DNA from: 13-2-20CM-66-19 sp963824395
GTDB taxonomy: Bacteria > Pseudomonadota > Gammaproteobacteria > Steroidobacterales > Steroidobacteraceae
DNA length: 64,000 bases
Reading direction: 5' to 3'
Assembly: GCA_963824395.1 (NCBI GenBank)
Contig: CAWGPF010000001.1
Coordinates: forward strand, 1,302,001-1,366,000
Position numbers and translations under genes: made by a program. The notes under the pieces are model-generated. The model searched no databases, was not told where the DNA came from, and worked only from the letters and a program-made list of their open reading frames with translations. This document shows, in pieces, positions 34,774-43,673 of the stretch. Within the stretch, counting starts at the first letter, position 1. Each line of letters begins with the position of its first letter.

Positions 34774-34806
34774 GGGAGCGTGGTGCCGTCCTGGCACCAC
34801 GCTCCC
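34774..34806. terminator. Perfect 14-bp stem-loop between convergent genes
   Basis: GGGAGCGTGGTGCC (34774-34787) and GGCACCACGCTCCC (34793-34806) pair perfectly across the loop GTCCT. It lies between the ends of the plus-strand glycosyltransferase and the minus-strand PASTA lipoprotein. No long T-run follows on either strand, so it may act as a bidirectional transcript end or 3' stabiliser rather than a classic terminator. Confidence 0.65.
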
Positions 34807-34815
34807 GCTTAGGCC

Positions 34816-36564
34816 TTACTGGACTGCGAGATAGTCCGGGTTGGTCCCTGCGGCCACCGGCGTTCCGGTAATTGGACTGAGCACCCCGGTCGTACTATTC
34901 AGCGTGAACTCCGAGACGTTGTTGGAGGTGTCATTACCTACGTAGACGTGGCCTGCAGCGTCAATCGCGAAGGATTCAGGATTGGAGCCTGCCGCGAAGG
35001 GCGAGCCACCTATCGCCGTGCCAGTGTCACCCGTCGACGGGTCGTACTGGTAGACGTCGATACCGGCTGCTTCGGTCACCAGCAGGAACTTCCCGGACGG
35101 GTCGAAGGCAATGTAATTCTTGGCAGGAATGGGCTGCGGGTTATTGACGTTACCGGTCAGCGTACCGTCCGAATTAATAGTGAACGCCGAAATCACCCGG
35201 GTACTAGTCCCGCTCGGCAAGGCTACGGTGTACAGAATAGTGCCAGCCGGATTAATGGCGAGCGCGAACGGATGCTGATCCGTGCCGAAGGGCGATCCCA
35301 TCAAACCTTCCGTGAGCGCGCCGGTGCTCGGATCGATGGCGAATACTTCCACAGAGCTCGAGCCAGTCTCCGATACGTAGAGGAAGTTGCCAGATGTTGC
35401 AATCTCCGCCGGATGGTTGCCGACGGCTATTCCGTATGGCGAAGCCGCCAGTTCGGTGAGCTCACCCGTGGCCGTATTGAGAGTAAAGGCCGAGATGCTG
35501 CTGTCCCCTTGATTTGACACGTACAGGTGTGTGCCAGACGCGTCGAACGCCAGTGAGACCGGCAGATGGTCAGTCTGATAGGGCGAGCTGGGGGTGGCAG
35601 TGAGTGAGCCGTCCGCGGCGATGGCGAAGCCGTAAACGCCGCGCCCGACGGTGCTGTCGGTGCCCGAATTCACGACGTAAAGGAACTTGTGCGAGGGGTC
35701 GAACTTGATCGCTCCAAACCCGGCGACTCCCGGCACCAATACAGGGGCTGTCAGCGCAGTCAGCGCGCCAGTACTGTCCTGCGAATACCCCGAAAGGATT
35801 CCATTACCTGAGCCGTCCGGGGCATTGTTGGCCACGTAAGCGTACGTGTTCGCGGGTGCCGGGCCGGTGCTCACCGTCAGATTCACGCCCGAGCCGGGCG
35901 CGACCAGGGTGCCCGAAGCGGGTACTTCACTAATTACATCCCCGGCCGGGACCGTCGGACTACTGGTGGTGGTTACCGTGCCGACCTTAAGTCCCGCGCC
36001 TACGATGGTCGTGCTGGCGCTCGCCTGAGTCGCACCAACCACATTGGGCACACTCACCTTCCCGGAGCCGCTGCTCACGGTGAGATTCACAGCGGTACCG
36101 GAGGTAACGCTCGTTCCAGCGCTCGGAACTTCGCTGATGACGTCCCCAGCAGCCACCGTGGCGCTGACTGCGGTGGTGACGGTCCCAACCTTAAGCCCCG
36201 CCCCGGTGAGAGTGGTGGTCGCGGCCGCTTGCGTGGCACCAACCACGTTGGGCACGTTCACGGTGCTCGGCCCGCTACTCACGGTGAGGTTAACGGCACT
36301 ACCGGAGGCCACGCTCGAGCCCGCAGCCGGCGCCTCGCTGATTACGCTTCCCGCAGCAACGGTTGAACTGGCCACCATACCCGTCGAGCCGACGGTCAAG
36401 CCGGCTGACGTGATCGCCGAGTTGGCGGCAGACTGCGTCGAGCCAACAACGTTTGGCACCGTTACGTTTGAGCTACCGCCGCCGCCGCCTCCGCCGCAGG
36501 CGCTCAACGCGAATGATGCACACAAGGTAACGAGCAGCGAGCGCAGAAATTTGCGAGAGTCCAT
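34816..36564 (-). CDS. Lipoprotein with three PASTA repeats and a lactonase-like beta-propeller
   Basis: ATG 36564 follows AAGGTGAAAACC, which is why it is preferred to the in-frame GTG 36573. The 582-residue protein has a lipobox (FALSAC) and a glycine run, then three PASTA-like repeats of 68 residues (each VPNVVG-T...AGLKVGTV...AGDVISEVPSAGT...VNLTVS). A seven-bladed propeller of the YncE/lactonase type follows (repeating FAIAADGSLTATPSSPY, HLYVSNQGDSSISAFTLN, FLYVSETGSSSVEVF). PASTA domains bind peptidoglycan fragments in Gram-positive kinases; here they could bind wall or glycan from the envelope. The pairing in a Gram-negative lipoprotein is uncommon. It sits inside the polysaccharide locus. 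Confidence 0.85.
   Translation of the reverse strand: MDSRKFLRSLLVTLCASFALSACGGGGGGGSSNVTVPNVVGSTQSAANSAITSAGLTVGSTGMVASSTVAAGSVISEAPAAGSSVASGSAVNLTVSSGPSTVNVPNVVGATQAAATTTLTGAGLKVGTVTTAVSATVAAGDVISEVPSAGTSVTSGTAVNLTVSSGSGKVSVPNVVGATQASASTTIVGAGLKVGTVTTTSSPTVPAGDVISEVPASGTLVAPGSGVNLTVSTGPAPANTYAYVANNAPDGSGNGILSGYSQDSTGALTALTAPVLVPGVAGFGAIKFDPSHKFLYVVNSGTDSTVGRGVYGFAIAADGSLTATPSSPYQTDHLPVSLAFDASGTHLYVSNQGDSSISAFTLNTATGELTELAASPYGIAVGNHPAEIATSGNFLYVSETGSSSVEVFAIDPSTGALTEGLMGSPFGTDQHPFALAINPAGTILYTVALPSGTSTRVISAFTINSDGTLTGNVNNPQPIPAKNYIAFDPSGKFLLVTEAAGIDVYQYDPSTGDTGTAIGGSPFAAGSNPESFAIDAAGHVYVGNDTSNNVSEFTLNSTTGVLSPITGTPVAAGTNPDYLAVQ
35854..36465 (-). repeat. Three tandem 204-bp PASTA-coding repeats
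   Basis: Three consecutive units of 68 codons encode the PASTA-like domains. Units two and three are the most alike (VPNVVGATQA, GAGLKVGTVTT, GDVISEVP shared), indicating recent internal duplication. The period is exact, without length change between units. Confidence 0.75.
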
Positions 36565-36859
36565 GGTTTTCACCTTAGTTGTACTTTTCCCAACACTTCG
36601 GAAGCGGATCCGCTCGCGCGACAGTTACCAGTCGATGCCATCTCGCGTTGCGGCTCGGTACCTCAGCAGCGGCGGCGCCAGTTAGAGTTCTATAAATCGC
36701 CGCGACCGCCCGAGACTCTTATTTAATGTTCGACAAGTCCCGGAATTGCGTACGGTCAGAGTATAGCGTAGTCGCGAACATCTGCTACAGCGCAGCAGAA
36801 ACTCACGTGGTTTATGTTAAGGCATGAGAGTGTAAGAAATCGTGCTTCGTGGCGCGGCG

Positions 36860-37978
36860 TCAAATTCGCGGGCCCAGACTCTCCAATACACGCAGGGTGG
36901 CTTCTCCGCACTTGGCCCAGGTGAATTGCTCGGAACGCACGCGCCCCCGCTCGATCAGCTGCGCACGCAACGCGCTGTCGGACAAAATCGCATCGATGCC
37001 ACTGGCGATGGCATCGACTGACTCTGGATCAACCAGTTGTGCAGCGCCGCCGGCGATCTCCTGCGAACCGTACCGGTTTGATGTGAGCACCGGACAGGAT
37101 GAGGCCATAGCCTCCACGATCGGTAAACCAAAGGATTCAAAGAGCGAAGGCAGCAGCAGCCCCTCGGCCATGCGGTAGAAAGCCGCTAGCGTGCTGGCAT
37201 CCACCCAGCCGGTCCACTTAACCCAGCGATCGATTCCCTGGCGGGTCGGCTCGCCCAGTTCGTGCGCAGACAAAAACCGATTTTCACCGCCGGCGATGAC
37301 CAATGACACATCGCGCGACGGGCCGACACGCGCGTACGCCTGCACCATACGCGTGAAATTCTTGGGGGGATAAACGGCTCCGGAATAGAGCACAAAGCGT
37401 TCGGGCAGCTGATATTTCTCGCGTACCGCGTCGAGCGCGGCCGGGCTCAGCGGCGTGCGGAACACGTCGTCGATGGCCGTGTGAACGGTCCACACGCGCT
37501 CCGGTGGCATGCGCAGGTAGTGCATCACGTGCTCGCGGGTGATTTCCGAGACGGCAATCACCGCACTCGCCCGCCTGGCATAGCGGGGCACCAAGAAGCG
37601 ATGGCTGAGCCGGTCCACTGCGCGCGACGCCCAGGGCAGCACGTACCAGTCAAGACCGTGGCAAACCCATGCGGCCGGATAACGTCCCGTAAGCGGCAGT
37701 GAGTACTTGGGATTGAACAGTACGTCGACCCCAGCGTGTCGCAGTGCGCGCGGCAGACTCACCTGATCCCACAGTAGTACCGAGCCATGGCTGGGGACAT
37801 ACACCTCGCGGACATGCGGCTGACCACCGTAGGTTCCGAGCAGCGCGGGGTTGCTGTAGAACAGAACGTATTCGTGACCGCCTGGGTGTTGCACCAGGTA
37901 ATCTAACAATCCGCGTGTATAGACGCGTACGCCCCCACCGTGCTGGTCATAGTGACGCAGCATTACCCCAATGCGCAT
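36860..37978 (-). CDS. GT4-family glycosyltransferase
   Basis: From ATG 37978 the protein is 372 residues. It starts MRIGVMLRHYDQHGGGVRVY, typical of WbdP/mannosyltransferase-type GT4 enzymes. It has VIAVSEITREHVMHYL, FVLYSGAVYPPKNF and GLLLPSLFESFGLPIVEAMASSCPVLTSN, the retaining-GT4 E-x7-E region. The upstream continuous frame to 38224 lies inside the PIG-L gene and is not used. It begins two bases after the PIG-L stop and is the last gene of the four-gene minus-strand operon. Confidence 0.93.
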   Translation of the reverse strand: MRIGVMLRHYDQHGGGVRVYTRGLLDYLVQHPGGHEYVLFYSNPALLGTYGGQPHVREVYVPSHGSVLLWDQVSLPRALRHAGVDVLFNPKYSLPLTGRYPAAWVCHGLDWYVLPWASRAVDRLSHRFLVPRYARRASAVIAVSEITREHVMHYLRMPPERVWTVHTAIDDVFRTPLSPAALDAVREKYQLPERFVLYSGAVYPPKNFTRMVQAYARVGPSRDVSLVIAGGENRFLSAHELGEPTRQGIDRWVKWTGWVDASTLAAFYRMAEGLLLPSLFESFGLPIVEAMASSCPVLTSNRYGSQEIAGGAAQLVDPESVDAIASGIDAILSDSALRAQLIERGRVRSEQFTWAKCGEATLRVLESLGPRI

Positions 37979-37980
37979 GG

Positions 37981-38802
37981 CTATGACGTGCCGCGGTAGG
38001 CTGCGTACATGCGCTCGTAATCCCGCAGGCCGAGGGAACAGAAAGCTTCCGCATACAGTCCGTGCTGTCCGCTGAAAGCCGCCGAGCGGTAAGCGTTCAG
38101 CGCGACCGCGGTGTGCAGATAGTCGAATTCCGCCAGCTGACTGCGGTATTCGGCCAGCGCTCGCTTCTTGATCTCCAGAACGTCGTCGATTTTGACTACA
38201 CAGTTTGGAAACAGCGGTGTCCAAACCTCGTACGCAAGCACCTGCGCGCTCAACGACAGTTCACTCAGTGCCTCGAACAGCACGGCATTGGCGGCCGCGT
38301 GGTCGGGGTGCTGCTCGAGGAAGTGCGGCACGTAGATGAGTGCGGGGCGCTCGGCTCTCAGGATTTCACGCAGTTTTACTGCGACGGCGCGATCTTGAGC
38401 CAGCATTCCGTCCTCGGCATCCAAGAATGAGATCGCCTCGACGCCGAGAATCGCCAGCGCGCGGCGCGCTTCCTCCTTACGCGTGCTGACAAGCTGCGCT
38501 TGTGCGTCACGTCGGGCGGCAGCGCTCAGCTGGCGAGCGTTGCTGCTCCCGTTGCGCCCGTCGGTGAGAAATACGACGCGCGCTTCGGCACCCGCTCGCA
38601 TATGGCGCGCCAAGGCGCCCCCGCAGCCGATGGTCTCGTCGTCCATATGCGGGGCCAGCACCAGCAGCCGCTCGGCTCCCGGCTCCCAGATGAGCGCCGA
38701 GGTGCTAAACACCTTGGTGGTCCGCATCAGACCCTGAGACTCAAGATAGGGACGAGCGGCCCGCGCGAATTGACGCAGGAGCACGCGGGTGACGCGCTTC
38801 AT
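37981..38802 (-). CDS. PIG-L/LmbE-family deacetylase
   Basis: The 273-residue protein has the zinc motif APHMDDETIGCGG (the PHPDDE-type signature) and the downstream EQHPDHAAAN histidine motif. Together they define the PIG-L N-acetylglucosamine deacetylase family. It would deacetylate an N-acetylamino sugar, either lipid-linked or in a precursor. ATG 38802 overlaps the asparagine-synthase stop (ATGA). Its presence implies that the polysaccharide contains, or passes through, a free amino sugar. Confidence 0.9.
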   Translation of the reverse strand: MKRVTRVLLRQFARAARPYLESQGLMRTTKVFSTSALIWEPGAERLLVLAPHMDDETIGCGGALARHMRAGAEARVVFLTDGRNGSSNARQLSAAARRDAQAQLVSTRKEEARRALAILGVEAISFLDAEDGMLAQDRAVAVKLREILRAERPALIYVPHFLEQHPDHAAANAVLFEALSELSLSAQVLAYEVWTPLFPNCVVKIDDVLEIKKRALAEYRSQLAEFDYLHTAVALNAYRSAAFSGQHGLYAEAFCSLGLRDYERMYAAYRGTS

Positions 38803-40745
38803 GCCGCGACAGCCAGTCCGTTCAGGCTGTCGAGCTCCGCCTTCAGAGATTCCCGGTCGCATCCCTGGATCATCATGCGGTACCACAGCTCGGCGTTGAT
38901 CAGCAGCCACAATCGATTACCGTGGTCGGCGCGACCGGCGAGGTGCTGGCCGAGGAGCGCCTCGAGAGCGGGGCGCGCCAGCACGCCCGCACGGACCAGC
39001 TGCGAATCTCCCAGGAAGTGCGCGTACAGCAGTCGATACTCTGCGCGCAGCAGGTATGGCAGAGCGGAGGCGAAACCCTGCTTGGGGCGCGCGAGAATTT
39101 CCGCAGGCAGATAGCGGGCGGCAAGCTTGCGCTGCATGATGCGCAGCGACCGGCCCCGTACCTTCAGTCCCGACGGCAACCGCGCCGCAAACTCCGCCAG
39201 GCGGTGATCCATGAATGGGCTACGCGCCTCCAAGCCATGGGCCATCGTCATGCGATCGGTAATCATGACCGGGTGATCCGGCAGCCGCACGGCGCAGTCG
39301 GCTGCGAGCATGCGATCGAGCGCATCCCCGCTGGCCGCCTCGAAAGGCATGCGGATCGCATCCTCCGCGCACTCATCCCGCAGGTCCTGCCGCGCCTCCT
39401 GCGTGAAAAGCGCCGCGCGCTGCAGCGGATCAAAATGAAAATAGCTGAGGCTCGCGGCATACCGATCGCCGCCCGACAGAAAGGACAGTCGGTGCAGCCA
39501 GCGCAGCTGATGGCCGACGCTCTTGTACCAGCCCGCCTCCGGAATCAGGCCCAATGCCGGCCCTAACAAGCCGCGACGCACCGCCGCGGGCACGCGTGCG
39601 TAGTGACCTGCGTAGCTGTTGCCGTAGTAGCGGTCGTAACCGCCGAATAGCTCATCGCCTCCGTCACCACCGATCACCACCTTGACGAAGTTTCGCGCCA
39701 GCTCGGCCAAGTGGTAGGTACACAGCGACAGTGGGTCCGATGGCTCGTCAAGATGGTAAATCAGCTGCGGCAATAGCCGAATCAGCGACGGCGCCAGGGT
39801 GCGCTCGTGATGCTGCGTACCGCAGAGGCGCGCAACCAGGCGCGCGTATGGTGCTTCATCAAAGCGTTGATGTGGCAACCCGACTGTGAAGGTCGGCAGA
39901 TTCGAAACGCCCAGCCGCCGCGTAAGCATTGCCACCAAGAGGCTCGAGTCCAGTCCACCGCTCAGAAATGCGCCGACCGGCACATCGCTCACCAGGTGCA
40001 GTTTTAGCGAGTCCTCGATGCACGCCTCCAATTCATCGAGCAGCGACTCTTCCGAGCCGACATGCTTCGGCAGGTATTCAAGTTTCCAGTAGCGCTCGAT
40101 GCGCGGCTCTTGTCCCACTTCCAGGGTCAGCATGTGTCCCGGCGGTAACTTCCGAATCCCCTGGAACATCGAGCGCGGCGGCGCGATGAAGCGCAGCGCC
40201 AGATACTCGTCCAGTGCCGCGAGATCCAGATTCCGCAGTCGCGCATCGAAGGCCAGGAGGCCCTTGATCTCCGAGGCGAACGCGACGCCGGCTCCGCTTT
40301 GGGCATAGTAAAGAGGCTTCTGACCGAGGTGGTCGCGCGCCAAGAGCAGGCGTTGCCGGCGCGCGTCCCATAGTGCGAACGCGAACATGCCGCGCACACG
40401 CTTGAAGAGCCCATGGCCGAAGAACTCGTAGAGCGCGATGATGACCTCGCAATCGCTGTCGGTGCGGAAGCGATAGCCGCGCGCCTCGAGTTCGGTACGC
40501 AACTCACGATAGTTGTAGATTTCGCCGTTGCAGACCAGCCAGATCGAGCCGTCGGCGTTTACCAGTGGCTGACGTCCGCCCTCGAGATCGATGATTGAGA
40601 GGCGCCGATGGCCGAGGATCACCTGCTCATCCTCTTCGATGCCTTCCCCATCAGGTCCGCGATGGCTCAATGCATCGAGCATGCGCCGCATGCTAGAGCG
40701 CCGTAGTGGTGAGGCAGCCGCAACTATGCCAGCGATCCCGCACAT
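38799..40745 (-). CDS. asnB: Glutamine-hydrolysing asparagine synthase family amidotransferase
   Basis: The 648-residue protein starts MCGIAGIV, with Cys2 the glutaminase nucleophile, and has HRGPDGEG, NGEIYNYRELR and the synthetase ATP-pyrophosphatase loop SGGLDSSLLVAML, followed by EARSPFMDHRLAEFAARLP. AsnB-like amidotransferases are regular members of exopolysaccharide clusters, where they probably amidate a uronic acid or amino-acid substituent rather than make free asparagine. The gene starts two bases after the upstream glycosyltransferase stop and overlaps the PIG-L start by four. Confidence 0.94.
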   Translation of the reverse strand: MCGIAGIVAAASPLRRSSMRRMLDALSHRGPDGEGIEEDEQVILGHRRLSIIDLEGGRQPLVNADGSIWLVCNGEIYNYRELRTELEARGYRFRTDSDCEVIIALYEFFGHGLFKRVRGMFAFALWDARRQRLLLARDHLGQKPLYYAQSGAGVAFASEIKGLLAFDARLRNLDLAALDEYLALRFIAPPRSMFQGIRKLPPGHMLTLEVGQEPRIERYWKLEYLPKHVGSEESLLDELEACIEDSLKLHLVSDVPVGAFLSGGLDSSLLVAMLTRRLGVSNLPTFTVGLPHQRFDEAPYARLVARLCGTQHHERTLAPSLIRLLPQLIYHLDEPSDPLSLCTYHLAELARNFVKVVIGGDGGDELFGGYDRYYGNSYAGHYARVPAAVRRGLLGPALGLIPEAGWYKSVGHQLRWLHRLSFLSGGDRYAASLSYFHFDPLQRAALFTQEARQDLRDECAEDAIRMPFEAASGDALDRMLAADCAVRLPDHPVMITDRMTMAHGLEARSPFMDHRLAEFAARLPSGLKVRGRSLRIMQRKLAARYLPAEILARPKQGFASALPYLLRAEYRLLYAHFLGDSQLVRAGVLARPALEALLGQHLAGRADHGNRLWLLINAELWYRMMIQGCDRESLKAELDSLNGLAVAA

Positions 40746-40747
40746 GG

Positions 40748-41926
40748 TCAGACGGCGACCCGGGGTCCAGCAAGCCTTGCGGGACGTGTCAGCGCATCGG
40801 CGAACAGCCGCTCGTAGCGCTCCGCGCAGCGCTCAATGAAATATTCCTCAACCGCCGCGAGGTTGTGACCCGCAATCGCCGTGCGCAACTGTGGCGAGTC
40901 ACGCAGCGATGCCACTGCCGCGTTAAAGGCATCCAGATCATTGAGCGCGACGACGTAGCCAGTCGCTGGCGTGCTGAGAAAATCGGTCTGACCGCCGCGG
41001 TCATAGCACACGATCGGCAGGCCGAACGCCATGGCCTCGAGATAGACCAGGCCAAAACCCTCGTGCTGGCTCGTGGATACGAATACGTCAGCCACGCTGA
41101 GAGCACGGTACTTGATCGCCTCGCTGACGTGACCCAGCATGCGCACCCGCTCGGCAACGCCACGTTCAGTCGCGCGACTCATGAGAGCGCCCGCCTCGGG
41201 TCCATCACCGACCACGAGCAGAACCGCCTCAGGCACCGAGACGAGAGTGTCAATGAGTTGCAGATTCGCCTTACGCGCGACAACCCTTCCCACCGTAATC
41301 AGCACATAGGCATTCTCGGGGACGTTAAATTCCTGGCGTTCACCACGAGGGGAGATTGGAGGCCGGTCGATGCCGAGCGGCACGAGCTCGACTGGGCGCC
41401 TCACGCCATAGAGTGTCGCGACGTTGCGTGCGGTATCACGCGATTGGGCGACCACGACGTCGGCCCGACGCAGCAGATGTCCGACCGACCAGCGCAGCAG
41501 CGCGTGGCGGTGCGGCGAGCTGCCCTTTGAAGGATCGTAGAGGTCCCCGCCGTGTACCGACAAGACGTTCGGCACCTTAAGGTGATGCGCCAACCAGGCT
41601 CCGACCGGACCGGTGGGCACCACGAAATGGGTATTAATTACGTCAAATCCAAGACCGCGACCCAGCCTCAGCCCGCGCCAACTTGCCGTCGGGAGGTACG
41701 CAGCCATCGACGCAAGGTTCGCCACCGCCAGCTTTCTGCGAAACAACACCGGGACGCGCACGACGCGCACGCCGCCGTCTGTGTCCTCGGGCGGCAACCC
41801 GGCAGCCCGCGAGCTCAGGACCGTCACTTCATGGCGGCGCGCCAGCGTGCGCGCCATGGCCGCCATCACGACCCCGCCACCACCGCCGAGCGGCGGATAC
41901 TCAAAGTTGCAAAGTAGAATTCGCAA
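40748..41926 (-). CDS. GT4-family glycosyltransferase
   Basis: The 392-residue protein begins MRILLCNFEYPPLGGGGGVV and has the GT-B domains: NVLSVHGGDLYDP, VVVAQSRDTARNVATLYGV, VLITVGRVVARKANL, VLLVVGDGPEAGAL and VFVSTSQHEGFGLVYLEAMAFGLPIVCY. This is the common retaining GT4 type. It is the first gene of the minus-strand operon GT4-asnB-PIG-L-GT4, divergent from a methyltransferase gene with an 84-base gap. Confidence 0.94.
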   Translation of the reverse strand: MRILLCNFEYPPLGGGGGVVMAAMARTLARRHEVTVLSSRAAGLPPEDTDGGVRVVRVPVLFRRKLAVANLASMAAYLPTASWRGLRLGRGLGFDVINTHFVVPTGPVGAWLAHHLKVPNVLSVHGGDLYDPSKGSSPHRHALLRWSVGHLLRRADVVVAQSRDTARNVATLYGVRRPVELVPLGIDRPPISPRGERQEFNVPENAYVLITVGRVVARKANLQLIDTLVSVPEAVLLVVGDGPEAGALMSRATERGVAERVRMLGHVSEAIKYRALSVADVFVSTSQHEGFGLVYLEAMAFGLPIVCYDRGGQTDFLSTPATGYVVALNDLDAFNAAVASLRDSPQLRTAIAGHNLAAVEEYFIERCAERYERLFADALTRPARLAGPRVAV

Positions 41927-42010
41927 TGTTTATCGTGGATTGAGGGATTGCGTGTATTCTGCACGAGGGGTGCAGCCTTGTATAACCCGGCAGTTCCGAG
42001 GAGATCGCGC

Positions 42011-42784
42011 ATGAGCGCCGACTTGCACGACCAGGTGTTCTCATCGAGGACTGCAGCAGCGCATCGCTCTCTGGCTGCGCGCCTGGAGCCGTTTGACTCT
42101 TACTGGCAGGCGCCCCAGGACGCCGAAGCTGGATTTAGATCCTTCGTGGCGTACTACCGTGCCAACTATCTGCCCGTTATGCCCGCTAACCTCGCGGCAC
42201 CCATTCTCGTTGTGAGTTGCGGACCGGGATATCTCGTAAAGATGTTGAAAGACTGTGGCTATACCGACGTCATCGGCATCGACTCGGACTCCGCTAAGGT
42301 GGAGATTGCGCGGCGGCACGGCCTGCCGTGCGAGGTCGCGCACGCTTTCGAATTTCTCGAGAGCAGCACGAAGGGGTTTGATGTAATTATTCCGGAACAA
42401 GAGCTAAACCATTTGACGCTTGAGGAAACCATAGAGTTCTTGCGGGTCTGTCGTCGGGCTCTGCGCAAGGACGGGCGCGTGGTCGTGTACGCCATGAACG
42501 GCGCCAATCCGCTGGTGGGCTCGGAAAATCTGTCCCACAACATCGACCATTTCTACAACGTTACTGAATATAGTCTGACGCAACTTCTGCAGCTCGGCGG
42601 CTTCGCAAAGATCCGCGTCTTTCCGCTGAAGCTGTATGTTTTTTGGCGAAACCCCTTCAACTACGTCGGTCTTCTGGCAACTACTCTCATGGAATGGTCG
42701 ATGCGAATCATCTACCGGCTGTACGGCAAAAAGGTGCGCGTGCTCAGCAAGAAGATCGCTGCAGTAGCTCAGGTTCCGGCCTAG
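42011..42784 (+). CDS. Class I SAM-dependent methyltransferase
   Basis: ATG 42011 follows GAGGAGATCGCGC, an excellent ribosome-binding site, giving 257 residues. The core shows ILVVSCGPGYLVKML (motif I, with SCGPG instead of the usual GxGxG), DVIGIDSDSAKVEIA (motif II), FDVIIPEQELNHL and RRALRKDGRVVVYAMNG. The C-terminal WRNPFNYVGLLATTLMEWSMRIIYRLYG could associate with membrane. It probably methylates a sugar or acts on a lipid-linked intermediate. It is convergent and overlaps the tyrosine-kinase-like gene by four bases. Confidence 0.87.
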   Translation: MSADLHDQVFSSRTAAAHRSLAARLEPFDSYWQAPQDAEAGFRSFVAYYRANYLPVMPANLAAPILVVSCGPGYLVKMLKDCGYTDVIGIDSDSAKVEIARRHGLPCEVAHAFEFLESSTKGFDVIIPEQELNHLTLEETIEFLRVCRRALRKDGRVVVYAMNGANPLVGSENLSHNIDHFYNVTEYSLTQLLQLGGFAKIRVFPLKLYVFWRNPFNYVGLLATTLMEWSMRIIYRLYGKKVRVLSKKIAAVAQVPA

Positions 42785-43635
42785 GTGTCTCCCCCGTAGT
42801 AGTAGTAGTAACCGCCCCCGCCGCTCGCCTCAGTTGAGCGGTTCATCACGATCCCAGCGCTGGGGAAATCGGCAAGCAGCTGTTTCGCGCGTACCAAGCT
42901 GTCACGACGTGTCTTGCGTTCCGCGACCACCAGCAGCATCGCGTCCACATGCGGGGCCACCGCCAGAGCCTCGTCGGTCACCGTGATCGGCGCCAAGTCA
43001 ATCAGCACGATCGGATTCTGAGCAATACGCTTTATGTAGGCGATCAGCTCACCCACCTTGGCGTGTGTGAGCAATTCAGACGCCAGCGCGGTGCCATTGG
43101 TACATGCGGCTATCGCCAGGTTCTGCGGGCCTACGCCAAAGAAGACGTCGGTTACCGGCACGCTTCCGGCGAAATAATCGCTCAGCTGATGCGGAGGTCG
43201 CACTCCCAAATAGGCGCAAACGCTCGGGCTACGCATGTCGAGATCGAGCAGGAAAACATTGTGACCGGCGTGTCGCGCAATGTTGAGCGCGAGGTTTATT
43301 GCGGTTACGGACTTGCCCTCACCCGCCTCGGGACTGGTAATCGCCACGGTAGACCAGTTATTGGTGCGCATGCGCTGCAGCAGCCGCGTGCGCACCATAC
43401 GATACGCTGCCGAGACTCGCTCATCGCCGGCCAGTGGCGAGTCCGGCAGCGCGATGCGACTCGCCTGCGCCTGCTCGCGATCTACCTCCAGTATCGGAAG
43501 CAGCGGCCGAGCCAAATGCGGCACGTCGCGCTGCGCAGGTTCGGGTGCGCGGCTTTCAGGCTGTGCCGCCGGCGTAACTGGCGCACTGGCGCCCTGTGCC
43601 TCCTTCAGTTTCTTGAGTGCTCTCTCGATTACCAT
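42781..43635 (-). CDS. CpsD/CapB/EpsG-like bacterial tyrosine-kinase ATPase
   Basis: The 284-residue cytoplasmic ATPase has Walker A SPEAGEGKSVTAINLAL, Walker A' VFLLDLDMRSPS and Walker B VLIDLAP. It ends in a tyrosine cluster (GGYYYYYGGDT), the usual autophosphorylation tail. In BY-kinase systems the ATPase works with a Wzz-type membrane activator, and phosphorylation cycles control chain length and export. Here the activator is the separate upstream gene (43674-45194), a split arrangement like CpsC/CpsD or EpsF/EpsG. ATG 43635 is preceded by AAAAGGAACAT; longer in-frame starts overlap the upstream gene. Confidence 0.93.
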   Translation of the reverse strand: MVIERALKKLKEAQGASAPVTPAAQPESRAPEPAQRDVPHLARPLLPILEVDREQAQASRIALPDSPLAGDERVSAAYRMVRTRLLQRMRTNNWSTVAITSPEAGEGKSVTAINLALNIARHAGHNVFLLDLDMRSPSVCAYLGVRPPHQLSDYFAGSVPVTDVFFGVGPQNLAIAACTNGTALASELLTHAKVGELIAYIKRIAQNPIVLIDLAPITVTDEALAVAPHVDAMLLVVAERKTRRDSLVRAKQLLADFPSAGIVMNRSTEASGGGGYYYYYGGDT

Positions 43636-43673
43636 ATGTTCCTTTTGGTGCACCGCCATCGTGATCGGAGCAG

